Below, piece after piece: positions 36,980 to 48,659 of a DNA stretch of 64,000 bases. The DNA is from Capsicum annuum (taxonomy: Eukaryota > Streptophyta > Magnoliopsida > Solanales > Solanaceae): the NCBI RefSeq assembly GCF_002878395.1, contig NC_061120.1, forward strand, positions 93,459,805 through 93,523,804, read 5' to 3'. A model generated the notes under the pieces. It had not been told where the DNA came from and made no database searches. It worked only from the letters and a program-made list of their open reading frames with translations. Position 1 is the first letter of the stretch. Each line of letters begins with the position of its first letter. Made by a program: the position numbers and the translations under genes.

Positions 36980-37790
36980 CCAGCCTTGAATCAGTCTCTG
37001 TAGTGAATGAATATTTAGATGTCTTTCCCAAAAATCTTTTAAGGATTTCTCCTGAAAGGGAAATAGACTTCGACATTGATCTTCTGCCAGATACTTAGCC
37101 TATATCTATTCCTCCATATAGAATAGTACCTACAGAACTTGAAGAACTAAAAGATCAGTTAAAGGATATCTTAGATAAGGGATTCATTAAACCCAATGTG
37201 TCAACATAGGGTGCACCTATTTTATTCGTCCTAAAGAAAAACAGTTCTCTCAGAATGTGAATAGATTACGATCATCTCAATAATGTCAAGATCAAGAACA
37301 AGTATTCTCTTCCCATAATTGATGACTTATTTGACCAACTTTAGGGTGCCAGTTATTTCTCTAAAATCAACCACAGATTTGGCTATCATCAGCTCAGAGT
37401 CAGAGCATATGACATTCCAAAGAGAGCCTTTCGTACTTGGTATGGTGACTTCGAGTTTATAGTCATGTCCTTTGGTCTTACTAATGCCATAAAAACTTTC
37501 ATGGTCTTGATGAACTGTGTATTTAAGTGGTACATGGACATGTTTGTCGTTGTTTTCATAGATGATATTCTGGTCTATTCCTGCAATGAGCGTGATCATG
37601 TAGACCATCTCAGAATTGTACTTCAGACTCTCAGAGATCTTCAGTTGTTTGCCAAATTTAGTAAGTGTGAGTTTTGGCTAAGGTCAGTAGCATTCCTTGG
37701 TCATATCATTTTTGGTGATAATATTATAGTAGATCTTTAAAAGACTGAAGCAGTAAGAAACTAGTCTCGCCTATTTCTCCATCAGATAGT
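36980..37790 (+). pseudogene. R7 reverse transcriptase
   Basis: It starts with [49 protein letters not shown], then [65 protein letters not shown], and reaches FIDDILVYS (aspartates at 37561-37566), [20 protein letters not shown] and FLGHII. The catalytic pair is intact, but there are stops (for example after DT, ST and DL) and some substitutions. It would copy element RNA into DNA. The longest open piece is 91 residues (37465-37740). Confidence 0.88.
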
Positions 37791-37899
37791 AGGAGTTTCT
37801 TCAGTTTGGCTAGCTATTATAGATGATTTTTTAAGGAATTTTCTTATATTGCATCCTTTATGTCAAGATGGACTCAAAAGAAAGTCATGTTTTGGTAGT

Positions 37900-38585
37900 C
37901 AGATCCTTGTGAGAAGAGTTTTAAAGAGTTGAAGACTCGACTTACCTCAACTCTAGTCTTAGCTCTTCCAGATGGTTCAGATGCTTTTGTAGTGTAATAT
38001 GATGTATCCAGAGTAGGTTTGGTTGTGTCCTCATGTAGCATGGTAAGGTCATTGCCTACGCCTCCAGACATCTAAGACCCCATGAGAAGAATTATCCTTT
38101 TCATGATCTTGAATTAGCAGCCGTAGTATTTGCCTTAAATATTTGGAGACATTATCTATAAGGAGTTCATGTAGATGTGTTTACAGATTATAAGAGCCTT
38201 CTGTATGTCTTTTCTCAGAAAGATCTTAATCTTTGTCAGAAAAGGTGTTAGAGCTCTTGAAAAGTTAATACATAAGTGTCCTTTATCATTAGGGAAAGGC
38301 CAATATTGTCGCTACACTCTCAGTAGACTATCTATGGGTAGTGTTACTCATGTTGAGGACAGTAAGAAGAAGCTAGCTCAGGAAGTCCATCAGCATATTG
38401 GACTAGGTGTTCGCTTAGTTGATACAGAGGAGGGTGACATATGGGTTCAGAGTAGTTCAAAATCATCTCTAGTTTCCAAGGTAAAAGAAAAGCAAGATAG
38501 AGATCCCAGTCTAGTCAAGTTAAAAGAGTCAGTCAAGGATCAGAAAGTAGAGGTTTTCTCTCAAGGGGGAGATGGTGTTTTGTAA
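37900..38585 (+). pseudogene. R7 RNase H and connection region
   Basis: 37960-38230 carries scrambled-frame matches to RNase H: Y-DVSRVGL where CDAS is usual, then in other frames [13 protein letters not shown], [13 protein letters not shown] and VFTDYKSL-type words. From about 38275 an open frame gives SRLSMGSVTHVED, QEVHQHIGLGVRLVDT and FSQGGDGVL, the conserved spacer before integrase. RNase H would remove the RNA template; frames and first acid are damaged here. Confidence 0.75.
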
Positions 38586-39913
38586 TGTCAGGATTGCCTG
38601 TGTGTGCCAGGTGTAGATGACTTGATGCAACGAATTCTTGCAGAAGCGCATGGTGTGAGCTACTCTATTCATCTAGGGACACTAAGATGTATCATGACTT
38701 ATGGGAGATTTATTGATGGAGTGGGATGAAGAGAGGTATTGCAGAGTTTGTGGCTAAAATCTCTACATGTCAGCAGGTTAAGATAGAGAATCAAAAGCCT
38801 AGTGGGTCCATGCAGGAGTTCAGTATTTCTACTTAAAAGTGGGAAGAAGTGAACATGGACTTTGTGATAGGTTTGCCTCGTACTCATCATTAGAATGATT
38901 TAGTTTGGGTCATTGTAGATAGAATGACCAAATCATCTTATTTTCTTCTAGTTCATACCTCTTATTCAGTCGAGGATTACGCCACACTCTACATTAGATA
39001 ATTGGTCAGATTACATGATGTTCCGTTGTCCATTATTTCAGAAAGAGGTACCCAGTTCACCTCTTACTTTTAGAAAGTATTCCAAAAGGGACTTGGTACC
39101 CAAGTTTATCTCAGTACAACCTTTCATCCTCAGACAGATGGTCAAGCAGAACGGACCATTCAGACCCTAGAATATATGCTAAGGGCGTGTGCAATTTATT
39201 TCAAGGATAGTTGGGATGGCCACTTTCCCTTGATTTAGTTTGCATACAATAATAGCAATCATTCAAGTATTAAGATGGCTCTATTCAAAGCTCTCTATGG
39301 TAGGAGGTGCAGATCTCTAGTTGGTTGGTTTGAAGTTAGTAAGGTCTCAGTTATAGGGCCTGACTTATTATTCGATGCCATAAAGAAATTCCTGTTGATA
39401 AGAGAAAAACTCTGGCTTACTTAGAGCTAACATAAGTCTTATGCAGATGTTATCATAAATGATCTCGAGTTTGAGATTTGTGACTATTTTTATCTAAAGA
39501 TCTCTCTCATGAAAGGAGTAAAGTAGTTTGGCAAGAAGGGAAAGATTAGTCCTCGATATGTCGGTCCCTTCAAGATTCTCAATCGTCTTGGCAAGGTAGC
39601 CTATGAGATTGAATTGCCTTCAGATCTAGCCTCAGTTCATCCAGTCTTCCATATCTCTTTGTTTAAGAAGTGTATAGGTGACCCAACAGTTGTAGTCCCT
39701 ATTCAGAGCATAGATGTTCAGAATAGCCTCTCCTATGAGGCAACTCCATTCAAAATTATAGACTACCAGACTCATAGACTGAGGAACAAAGAAGTCCCTC
39801 GGGTTAAAGTTTTTTGGAGAAATCAGTCCATCGATGGAGCTACTTGGGAAGCAGAAGCAAATATGCAAAAAAGGTATTCTCACCTCTTCTCCTCCAATAC
39901 AGATCTAGCTTAA
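38586..39913 (+). pseudogene. R7 integrase with chromodomain-like C-terminus
   Basis: After a broken zinc-binding region (about 38600-38800, QQV at its end) the core runs in one frame from NMDF (38852) to the TAA at 39911-39913. Acids: D at 38858-38860; the second catalytic position reads E in SERGTQF (39041-39043, normally D); E at 39149-39151 in QAERTI. Spacing between the last two is 35 residues, as in DD35E enzymes. It then has FHPQTDGQAERT, YNNSNHSSI, ALYGRRCRS, KSYADV, GKISPRYVGPF, VHPVFHISLFKK and the chromodomain-like VKVFWRNQ...ATWEAEANM...YSHLF. Seven in-frame TAG/TAA codons and no frameshift after 38852. Confidence 0.88.
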
Positions 39914-40284
39914 GGTAACAATTCTCCTTAAGCTTTTTAGTTTTCATGTCCAGATTTCTGTTACAACTTGGTACCAGTCTCGGGTTCAGAATTCCATTTT
40001 AAACTTGGTACTAAGTACCATTGCATATTCATTCATATGTTCATACATCATATTAGTCATGTGTTCATGCATCAGACATGCATTCTCCTAGTGAGAAACT
40101 CAGTTATCAGAAATCACAGTCATGTGTTCATGAGTTAGTTAAGTCATGAAATCATGCATCAGATATGCATGCTCAGTATAAATCTTAGAAATTTTAGTTA
40201 TGTTTTAGTTGTTCATGTTCAGTATATGCTATAAATCATCGTTTCTCCAATCTCAGTTAGTCTCATTCGAGGAAGAATATTACC

Positions 40285-40296
40285 TAGGGGAGATAT
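40285..40296 (+). promoter_or_regulatory. R7 polypurine tract
   Basis: taggggagatat directly precedes the 3' LTR start tgtaatatccc, the expected position for second-strand priming. Confidence 0.7.
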
Positions 40297-41930
40297 TGTA
40301 ATATCCCAAAGTTTCCTAACTAATTTTGTCCCAAGAATGTCAAGTATTAGCTTTCCATCAATATAAAATTTGTTGAAATCCGATAACCGGGTAAGAAGTT
40401 ATGACTATTTCAAGTTCCCATAGTAAAACAGTGCCATATTAGTCAGTGGCATGTTGTGCCACAAGAGAAAATGGAATTTGTCAAACTTCCAAGTCATAAA
40501 AAAAGTGGCAACGTGATGGCTCTGCATCGTGCCATCCCCCAATTTCCCAGTAGTCAAATGCCAGTGCTACGGTGCGATAGTGCCGTATTACGCCAGGGGT
40601 CTAGTTCAGGAAATTTTCACCAATTTGAAAGAAGTGTCTAAGGTTAAAAGGGTGAATTTTCCACCCCTATTTTAGCCCTTTAATAAGATATTCAGCTATT
40701 TGGAACCCAAAATATACTAGTTTCTCTAAATTTTCTCTCAAGAACAAGTTATGGTTTCAATTGGGGATTCAATTAATAGAAAGTCTCTCCATCAATCTTC
40801 TCTAAATCATGTACTAAGGTATGTTTTGTGTTTATTTATGGATTCCTTTTATCCATAAATCTCAAGAACCCTATTTCAATTTGCAAATCATGATATTTAT
40901 GTTATGGGTTGGTTGTAACCATGTTTCTCTTGTTATATGGTCCCCACGTTGGAGTATTTGTATGTTTTTCATTAAACTATATTAGAACATGAATGAAATC
41001 CATAAATTGAGTTATTTATAATGTGTCAAATTGATGATTGTGCCTATGCCCTAAGGGTACGTGCAAGGTGTTTAGTAAAATGCCTAGGAGGATAGAAATT
41101 ATGCATATAGTTAAATAGTAATACAAATGACTTCCATGTTATTCTTATGTATTGAAATTATTGTTGGATTGCTCATGAGTTAGTATTATCAAATTATGCT
41201 ATGGATACATGCTATATTATTCACGTACCAAACTATTATAATCAAATGCCCTTTATATATCTCCAATTATGGTATTATGGATTATTGATGTTGGTCATGT
41301 ATTCAAGAATGTCATGTTATCACAATCTCAGATATTGTTACTATGTATTAATGCACGTAATCTTATGTTCATGTTATCCAGTCAGTTAGTATAGGTCATG
41401 CATGTAAACCCTTTCAATTCAGCCTACCTCACATACATGCCAGTAAATTCAAAGTACTGACGTATTTGTGCTATGGTGTTTTATACAATAAGTTCGAAGC
41501 ATGAGATCTACTTCCTCAGTAACATTCCAGTCTTAGCAGATAGAGTTAGCATTGATTTCTCATCCTTAAAGGACATGACCATCTCTTTATTTTCTAATTA
41601 ATTATTTTATTTCATTAGCTGGAGTTACTTGGGGACATGTTCCATCAACTCCTTATTCAGAAAAATTTAGTCAGTTAGAGGCTTTTCAAACTATCACGTT
41701 TCAGACAGTTTATTTTAGTTGTATTGGGTATTTTATACCCCATCCATATATTATGAATTACCAAATATTATGTTAAAGTTTTTAACCTTATTTCCTTTCA
41801 TTTCATGTTTCCGCATTATATAGTATATTATGTAGTATACAGGTACAGATATCAGTCATGGGTTAGCTTGTTTTCCTTTGGGGTTATGAGCACCGTGTGG
41901 AGTTTTAGGTACCAGATTCGTGGCATTACA
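40297..41930 (+). repeat. R7 3' LTR (1634 bp, internally deleted)
   Basis: It starts tgtaatatcccaaag and ends gtggcattaca before gggac. Relative to the 5' LTR it lacks 776 bp (33701-34476) and 79 bp (32620-32698); each junction coincides with a 5-bp repeat (tcatg and agctt). Confidence 0.9.
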
Positions 41931-41935
41931 GGGAC
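41931..41935. repeat. R7 target site duplication, right (gggac)
   Basis: Exact match to 32558-32562; R6 coding text resumes here. Confidence 0.85.
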
Positions 41936-42800
41936 AAATAAGAGTGATGCCCAGTGGATGACTTTCCTGCCCCTGAGGCAAACCTAATACAAGCTCCTCG
42001 TCTTCTAGGGGCCCAGCAGTGGATGGTCTACAAGATTTGGGCTCCTCAGCTGTCGGCTTACCCAAGTTGATCATTTTCTTCTTGCTTTGGCCATGTGCAT
42101 CTTCTACCTTGATTTTGAGTAGAGTGATGTAGGGGATGGGGTTCACCTGGGTATCATTGGGATACTCCTCTACCTTGGCCCTCCTACATAACTCACTAAT
42201 AAGAAAAGGAAAGGGAAGAAGTGTACCACCCTAAATCTTAAAATATCTCCCTTATTCAAGCACAATCTAGCCCACGTTCAGAGAAATACCTGGTATAAGA
42301 TAGGCTACCATGTGAGTTCACAAATTAGTGACAGAAGTCATTTATGTGCAAGGCAAAACTCTATTGCAGATAGCCTAACAGACCTCTCTATTAGAGCATA
42401 GTACTCTAGGAATCAAAGTTCCCAGCTCACAGCCCTTGTCCTTGAAGTTAGCCATATCTGAATTCGGGAGTACATATACTCTACTCACTTATTCTACACA
42501 AAAATACACTTCTTTCCCCCAAGTCATCATTATAAGGTTTGCAGGGAGACTACATTGAGATTTACGTAAGGCTCTAGTGCCCAATGCTCATTGGCCTCAC
42601 AGGGGTTCGGGGAAAAGCATATCTACCTGCTAGTAGCAAGCCTGTCAAAGAAATCTGGGAACTTTTCTTGCACCTTATCCATATAGATGCCTCTCTAGAA
42701 GAAGCTTGGTCCTTTGGAGGTCATTGTAGTACAGCTGTGATATTCAGGAGCCATGAAATAGACATGCTCATAGTCTTCTAGTTGAGTACCTGTAGGAAAC
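41936..42800 (-). pseudogene. R6 putative plant transposon protein domain ORF
   Basis: In minus-strand order: PTGTQLEDYEHVYFMAPEYH; DKVQEKFPDFFDRLATSR; CEANEHWALEPY; then FKDKGCELGTLIPRVL, LIPGISLNVG, GRYFKI, GTLLPFPFLISELCRRAKV and VNPIPYITLLKIKVE. The ANE-W--EFY, W-R-V-----P, L-Y-I--G--INVG and G-L-FPSLITELC-RAGV order is that of the 'putative plant transposon protein' family (Pfam PF20167, from memory) found in plant LTR-element ORFs. Several stops occur (for example after YFKI). The frame runs into R7 at 41935 and can be followed beyond it at 32557. Function of the family is unknown. Confidence 0.65.
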
Positions 42801-44080
42801 ATAATCCAGACCATCATAAACAATTTCACACCAAAACCATGCTAGATTAATCAGTTAAACTTATTTGCAATGGTATAATGTGTGTTAAAATGAGAGATGG
42901 ACATGTAGAAATTTTTGACTCGGCTGAAAAATTGGTCTCAGTTATTGAGATCGTGAACAATTCACAGTGATCATTCTTCAGCAGTTACGGACCATTGACC
43001 ACGATTACAGTTCCTTCTTGATAATCGCGATCACGATATGTGAGACCATTTTCCACAATTTTTGCACATCACTAAAACATCATATTTTAACGCCAAAGTG
43101 AGATCCAATTTACAAATAAAACATTATGTTCAAGAAACTTAAACCCTGAATGCTATATTATGCCCTCAAAACTCAATAGAAACGACAAGGAATCCACTGG
43201 GGCATTTAATCAAACTTATGGTGTACACATGAATTCTATTATTTTTAGGACTAAATCCAGGTACTCAAGACGTTTCCGTTGATTTTTGCACTAACTACAT
43301 TAGCTAACCATAACAATAAACATTAATATGCATGCATTTCGCATTCATCAATACTAGTTCAGGTAAATTTCTAAAAGCAATTTCCACGCCTAAATAAAAT
43401 ATTAAAAATAAGGGACTTGATACTAAATACCGAGTTAGATGATGTTAATGTGTTGAAATGCACAACTTCGGTACTCACACTCAGTTAAATTTGAGTGGAA
43501 TTTTAGAGAATTTAGGAGAAAGAGTGTGGGGGATTAATGGAAGATGGATGATCTTTCTAAACTACATTGATTGCGATTGCGTTCAGAAGTTCGCAATCGT
43601 TGTTAGATGTATCCAATTATGGACATGCGGCGACAACAATCGCAGTGACATGGGCCATGATCGCAATAACTAAGATGAAATCTCTGGCCCTCAGCATTCT
43701 CCTACTCAATCAAAACATGACAATTCCACATTTTCCCTTTTTCAAGTCCAATCAATACTCCATACGGCACCACAATTTCATGGATTATGCATGCACAAAA
43801 ATAAAATAAAATCTACTCTATCTTGCATAAATAAAAGATATGGGCCGCTTTCGTGGTATGATGGGTTTCTTCCTATATTTTGTTGTAAGATACCCCTCCT
43901 ACTATTGTTGGTGTTTCCACAAAGAAGATTTGAATCTCCGTTAAAACTTTCTCTTACAATAAGTTGAGCGGCAGAGGGACAGAAGATTCAAATCTTCCAA
44001 GGTAAAGCTAGATAGTTATGGGGTCATGATGATGAAGCTTCTGTCTCAACACTTTGAAAATTTTAACCTTTTACGCAATT
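42801..44080. other. R6 internal region with clustered gatcgc-type words
   Basis: No protein is recognised. Two clusters of near-palindromic words occur: 42940-43050 (gagatcgtg, cagtgatc, taatcgcgatcacgata) and 43566-43670 (ttgcgattgcg, ttcgcaatcg, aatcgcagtg, tgatcgcaa). Similar words lie in the left R6 LTR near 30114, so this may be captured or rearranged LTR-like sequence. ORFs of 71-80 residues here arise from these repeats. Confidence 0.4.
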
Positions 44081-44993
44081 TCACATCAAATTTTTGACTG
44101 GTTCCTTGGCTAAACTTGGGAACAAGAATGTACGACTAGTATTACATTGGAAGTTTAGTTCCTTGGCATTTGATGGTGGGGTTTCTATGTGCTGTTTTGG
44201 GATGCCAAACTCCAAAACATAGGGATGAACACCCTTCTCTAAAAAATTCATCATTTGCTTAGGTTGATAGACTTTCATAAAATCCACCAAGGATAACATT
44301 TAAAAATGGTTCAAATGGGTCCTATTCCTTGATTTCAAAATTGTATACATCTTAGCATTCTCACCCCGAAATGGGCTAGAGTCATCACAAGAGATTTGCT
44401 TGGCTTCTTTTTTTTTACTCTAGCATATTTTCATTAACCTCGACATCTTCAACAACATTTGGTTTGATTGTTTGAGAAATTACCGAGGACTCTTCACTTC
44501 CAAGAGAATTATTGAACACATAGCTTGGTTTCTCTGCTTGATTCATCTCCTCTTGGGAAGTGGTAAAGGTGATGGTATTTATAAGATTTGTTTCCTTGCA
44601 TATTTCATCTATCTTAGTGATCTCATCTTTACATGCCCCCATGAATTGATGTATGCCTTGAATAGTCTCCCCCATTATAGTTACCCAATCAAAAATAGTT
44701 TAGAGCATTTCTTCAAAACTATTAGACTCAGTATGTCATTTTTCCCATATCGTATCATGATATCTATCAAATTCATAAGAAGAACTAGCAATTGGGTTAA
44801 ATATTTAGGGAGGGAGAACTTGGACAATCACTCGAATGCCCATCTCAACCTCCACACAAAGACCATTCATACTTTTAATAGGATCAAGATGGTGCTTCCA
44901 TCTCTCTCCAAGGAGCATATCTATAATCTCTTCTAAAGTGCGGTCCATCACAATATGGACATTAATTATGAAGATAGGTTTCCCAATGACCAA
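44081..44993 (-). pseudogene. R6 5' internal ORF fragments, unidentified
   Basis: Three minus-strand frames (44993-44805, 44675-44415, 44299-44081; 62, 86 and 72 residues) lie near the 5' end of R6, where gag would be. The middle one is rich in E, N and T (EMNQAEKPSYVF, EDVEVNENMLE) and the last has HPYVLEFGIPKQHIETPP. I recognise no domain. An overlapping 154-residue plus-strand ORF (44472-44936) is longer but opposes the element orientation and is probably antisense. Real coding status is uncertain. Confidence 0.4.
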
Positions 44994-45138
44994 AGTTGTA
45001 TTTATCCCAAGTTACCATGGAGTAAAGTAAGCAAAAACAAAAATCTAGATAACACAAGAAACAAAAGAAAATCACAAATGCTTATTTATAAGTTTGAATT
45101 TAAGCAAATAAGCTAAAATTCTAAACTAACTCAATATA

Positions 45139-45156
45139 CCAAATTTTTCCCCACCA
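45139..45156 (-). promoter_or_regulatory. R6 candidate primer binding site of unusual type
   Basis: The minus strand reads tggtggggaaaaatttgg, 13 bases inside the 5' LTR. TGG at its start would pair with a tRNA CCA end whose acceptor strand finishes cccca. It fits neither the Met nor the Asp sites used by other elements here. The tRNA was not identified. Confidence 0.35.
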
Positions 45157-45169
45157 AAAATGCTATTTT

Positions 45170-46472
45170 TGATAACGCTCAACTTACATGTCAATTTAAG
45201 TGTAAGGCGATCGTCGTTAATATATTTACCCAACTTTTGAGGCGGGGTTGAATCCACGAGGAACAATGTCAGTGGCTATCAAATTACCTTGAAAAATGGA
45301 TACTTACCAAATTAAAACCTAGAGGACAAAAACATAAAAATAGGGGATTTGGAAAATAACATTACTAATACTTCTTTTTGGGGTTTTCAAGTATTAATTT
45401 GGGGATACAAATAATTAGGGTATAGTCGGTTAGACTTGGAGCTTTGAATTAATTTTTCCTAGAGGAAACTTATGAATGGGTGCGTGATGACTTGATGAAA
45501 ATTCGAAATGTTTACGATGTGGTAGGCCAGGTTGGAAATCCTTGAGTCTAGTTTGTCAACAAAACCTCAAGAGTGTCAGTCATTGACCCTAGTGGTTACA
45601 TCAAATCCACCTAATACCTCAATTAGATACCCCTATTTCTAGGATGGTTCCCTAAATATAGTCAACTTCATAATCGTCCTTTTGTCTAAAATAGTGAAAA
45701 TTTGCAAAGCAACCTAGTAATTGTCTAATATTGCCTCGTTTGCCGCATCCCTCATTCAAGGATGATGAGGTTTCCTATAGTTTACCCAAACCCCTATTTC
45801 AAGGATGGGTTGAGCTTTTAAGATCTTTAGATTTTCATCCATCAAACCCAAATGGGTATTTGGGGATTTCACCCACAAATCCTAACCAATTTACACAAGC
45901 AATAGTAGGACCCAACATCACAAACTAGTACATGCACAAACAAATCAAATTTCACACATGTATACATCCTAATCTAGCATAATTGCAAGAGGAAGAACTA
46001 ACTACCTATAGAAATTATATACAAGATAAACCAGATAACCTCCATGAATTAGATCTATGAAAGACTGAGTGAATGTTACTTCAATCTTTGAATATCCACA
46101 TCTTAAATAGGAGTTAAGTAATACTTCACTTGGAATCTAGTCCAATGTATTCTTCACCAAAAATTAATACAATATTTTATACTTCAAGTGTGGAGGCTAA
46201 GAACTAAAAAAATGTTCAATAAACGAGAATTGTACAGTGTATGATGGAATGATATGGTTTGAGTCTTCTGCTCCAGGTCTTCAACTACTCTTCTTTGCTT
46301 ACTTTTGTTACTTTTTCAGCTATAATCCACAACTTTCCATCTTATACTCGTTGTGCCTGCAAATTGTGAATATTAATGCATACAATCACAATTATGTCTC
46401 ACTTTTTCATTCAAAACATTGTAATGTGCATGAATGTGGAGTAAAATTAAGTGGTAGATTCACCACTCATCA
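45170..46472 (-). repeat. R6 5' LTR (1303 bp)
   Basis: Same ends and word order as 28849-30371, minus a ~204-bp segment whose junction falls in a shared ttct word (gagtcttctgctccagg here). Confidence 0.9.
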
Positions 46473-47170
46473 TATATCCCCGGCCATTGTATTAATAAGT
46501 GGATGAAAATAAGATATATAATAGTATACAAGGCTAAGAAATGAATATATAATCTAGGTAAATGAAGGAAAAAAGAGATATACTGTATTACTATAGCTAT
46601 ATATCTCTAGTTATCCATAGATATAAATATATATAAGGCCAACTCAAAGACCAACATAAGACGTCATATCCTCACTTTAAGGTCTCATAATCTTAGCAAA
46701 ATTTAGTACTATCATCTCAGGATTTCTAACTCACACGTCTAATCAGGAGTAATGATACATAAAAATGAGATCATAAGACAAAATATGCGAGATCATACCT
46801 TAAATCTTGGTATAAAATCAATAACCAATCTGTCAGAAACTAGCCAACATAAAGCTCATAACAATGATAAAAACAACATCCATGATAATAGCAATATCAA
46901 TAATAATGGTATAACCAACAATTACAGACAACCAAATATCTATCTTAACCTATCATGTGCCCCTATCATCCCATTCCAAGATGGTTCAATCAATAAAAGA
47001 CATACCACAAGGTGTAATCATCACCCATACCTATGCAACCCCTCTTAAGGGCTGATAGATATAGAAGCATACTAGTGATATGCAATGCCATGAAAGCATC
47101 AATGCAAAGCATATAATCAATATGACAATCTTATCATCTAAATAATTACCATCATAACCGTCATCATCAT

Positions 47171-47433
47171 ACCATCATCATCATAACTATCCTCCGGGCT
47201 TTCGGAGTATCAATATAATTGTCACACTATTATCCAGATTTTTCAGGTATTATTATCATCATCGCAATATCCTTAGACCTTGTCGGGTATCAATATCATC
47301 ATCACAATATCCTCCGACCTTCTCAGTTATCAATATCATCATTACAATGTCCTCCAGCCTTATGAAGTATCAATATCATCATCACAATATCCTCCAGCCT
47401 TGCCGGGTAGCAATATCATCTTCACAATATCCT
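47171..47433. repeat. 40-bp minisatellite in R4 LTR, ~6.5 copies
   Basis: Unit boundaries at the g-tat word fall at 47210, 47250, 47290, 47330, 47370 and 47410, exactly 40 bp apart. Units carry tatcaatatcatcatcac, aatatcctcc and a -gcctt--cggg- block. Confidence 0.9.
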
Positions 47434-48097
47434 AATATTAAAATCAAGGTCAATAATGAAGAGTAAGACCCATGAGAGATAAAGTAAAGAGCATGCCCTA
47501 CAAGGTCTAAAGTAAAGAACAAGCTACACAATGGGTAAAGTAAATAAACTTAAGAAGATAAGCAAGGTAGGGTATGTTTCCATAAATTATCACTTACCAT
47601 CAATGTCACATTATAAGTAAGCATATACATATATTCACACACACACATACCTAACATAAATATTACAACTACCATTGGGTTATACATGGAGTTTATATCA
47701 TTGATACAACATCTTCCTCAATCTCATACAAGAGAGATATGTATTCATATATATATTTATATAATAGGTGCACGGGCTTAATCCATAGCTAAAATAGTGT
47801 AAATCCATAAGTCTGTTGCCAAGAGTGAACTTTAGGACTTAATCATTATAATGTGTAGAAAGGGTCAGAGACTCTCACAACTAGAGTAATTAGTAGTATC
47901 AAGTATTATACCGTAGTCTTAGTTAAATCTTTAAAATAGAATTTTTACACTCCTTTGAATAAAAGTTATCCATTTAGATAGTCAGTTAATGTTATAAATA
48001 GAACCAATGTTAAGGTGAATGGTGGGCTTTAATTAATTAGAAAAACAATATTAAGATTATATTTAAGTAGAGTCACATCATTTACTGATTTAATGGC

Positions 48098-48291
48098 TAG
48101 AAATGTACCACATATATGCATAATGAATATATCACATCTATGTATCATGAATATACCACATCTATGCATCACGAATATACTACATCTATGCATCATTAAT
48201 AGACCACATTTAAGCATCATTAATTTACCACAACTATGCACCACAAATTTACCACACTTCTACATCATGAATATACCACATATATGCATTC
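48098..48291. repeat. 24-bp minisatellite in R4 LTR, ~8 copies
   Basis: Unit of the type atgaatataccacat ctatgcatc. A 24-bp period keeps a frame open on both strands, giving artificial 8-residue peptide repeats (MNIPHLCI-like); these are not called as genes. Confidence 0.9.
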
Positions 48292-48659
48292 TATCACTAG
48301 TATTCAAAAATAGAACCATAAGCATCAACGTACATAAATAAACTACAATCACATCCTTTGAAAAGATAATTACTTTTTGGATGGTCAACTCATATCATAA
48401 CACGGCCTTTGGCCCAATAATGTGTCTGGAATAATCGCACCATTATAATCATGGCCTTAGGCCCTCACACACATCCAGAACTCATAACAATAATCATATT
48501 TTTATGTCATCTCATATCCATACACCATAACACGACTATAATGCATAACATATCTCATAAACCATAAGAATATTTATGATTATCTCACACTTAGGGCATA
48601 TTATATCTATAAGCATGTCACTTCTTAGAAGCACCTCTAATTTATAAGGCATCTCACAT

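Larger units (their letters stand above)
32563..41930 (+). mobile_element. R7: full-length degenerate Ty3/Gypsy chromovirus (Tekay/Del-like)
   Basis: LTRs at 32563-35083 and 40297-41930, an exact 5-bp duplication gggac, a Met-type primer site, gag, protease, reverse transcriptase, RNase H, integrase, a chromodomain-like tail and a polypurine tract all lie in canonical order on the plus strand. Long LTRs plus a C-terminal chromodomain point to the Tekay/Del clade (inference). It is inserted in the R6 coding region. The LTRs look about 88-90% similar outside deletions, more than in R2 or R5, consistent with R7 being the youngest layer of its nest. Coding decay is mainly nonsense, with gag and integrase frames otherwise intact. 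Confidence 0.9.
28849..46472 (-). mobile_element. R6: non-autonomous LTR retrotransposon with plant transposon protein ORF; contains R7
   Basis: LTRs 28849-30371 and 45170-46472 both start tgataacgctc and end actcatca on the plus strand, and are flanked by tctat (28844-28848) and tatat (46473-46477), four of five bases equal. The polypurine tract lies inside the left LTR, so orientation is minus. The internal region, after removing R7, is about 5.4 kb. It has a putative plant transposon protein domain and several short acidic or unidentified frames, but no protease, reverse transcriptase or integrase that I could find. TGAT...ATCA LTR ends resemble R5, suggesting an Athila/Tat-side relative. 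Confidence 0.8.

Noticed and set aside
37327..37608. 93-residue minus-strand ORF
   Set aside because: Antisense shadow of the R7 reverse transcriptase, which has clear family motifs on the plus strand.
32563..41930. Endogenous pararetrovirus (caulimovirid) instead of a retrotransposon
   Set aside because: Paired LTRs, target duplication, integrase and chromodomain-like tail fit Ty3/Gypsy; no movement-protein or coat-protein text of a plant DNA virus was seen.
44472..44936. 154-residue plus-strand ORF
   Set aside because: Opposite to R6 orientation and overlapping minus-strand frames at the expected 5' coding position; no recognisable domain.
48093..48341. 82-residue ORF with MNIPHLCI-like 8-residue repeats (and its antisense 48029-48244)
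   Set aside because: It is produced by the 24-bp minisatellite, which stays open in several frames on both strands; no start context or homology.
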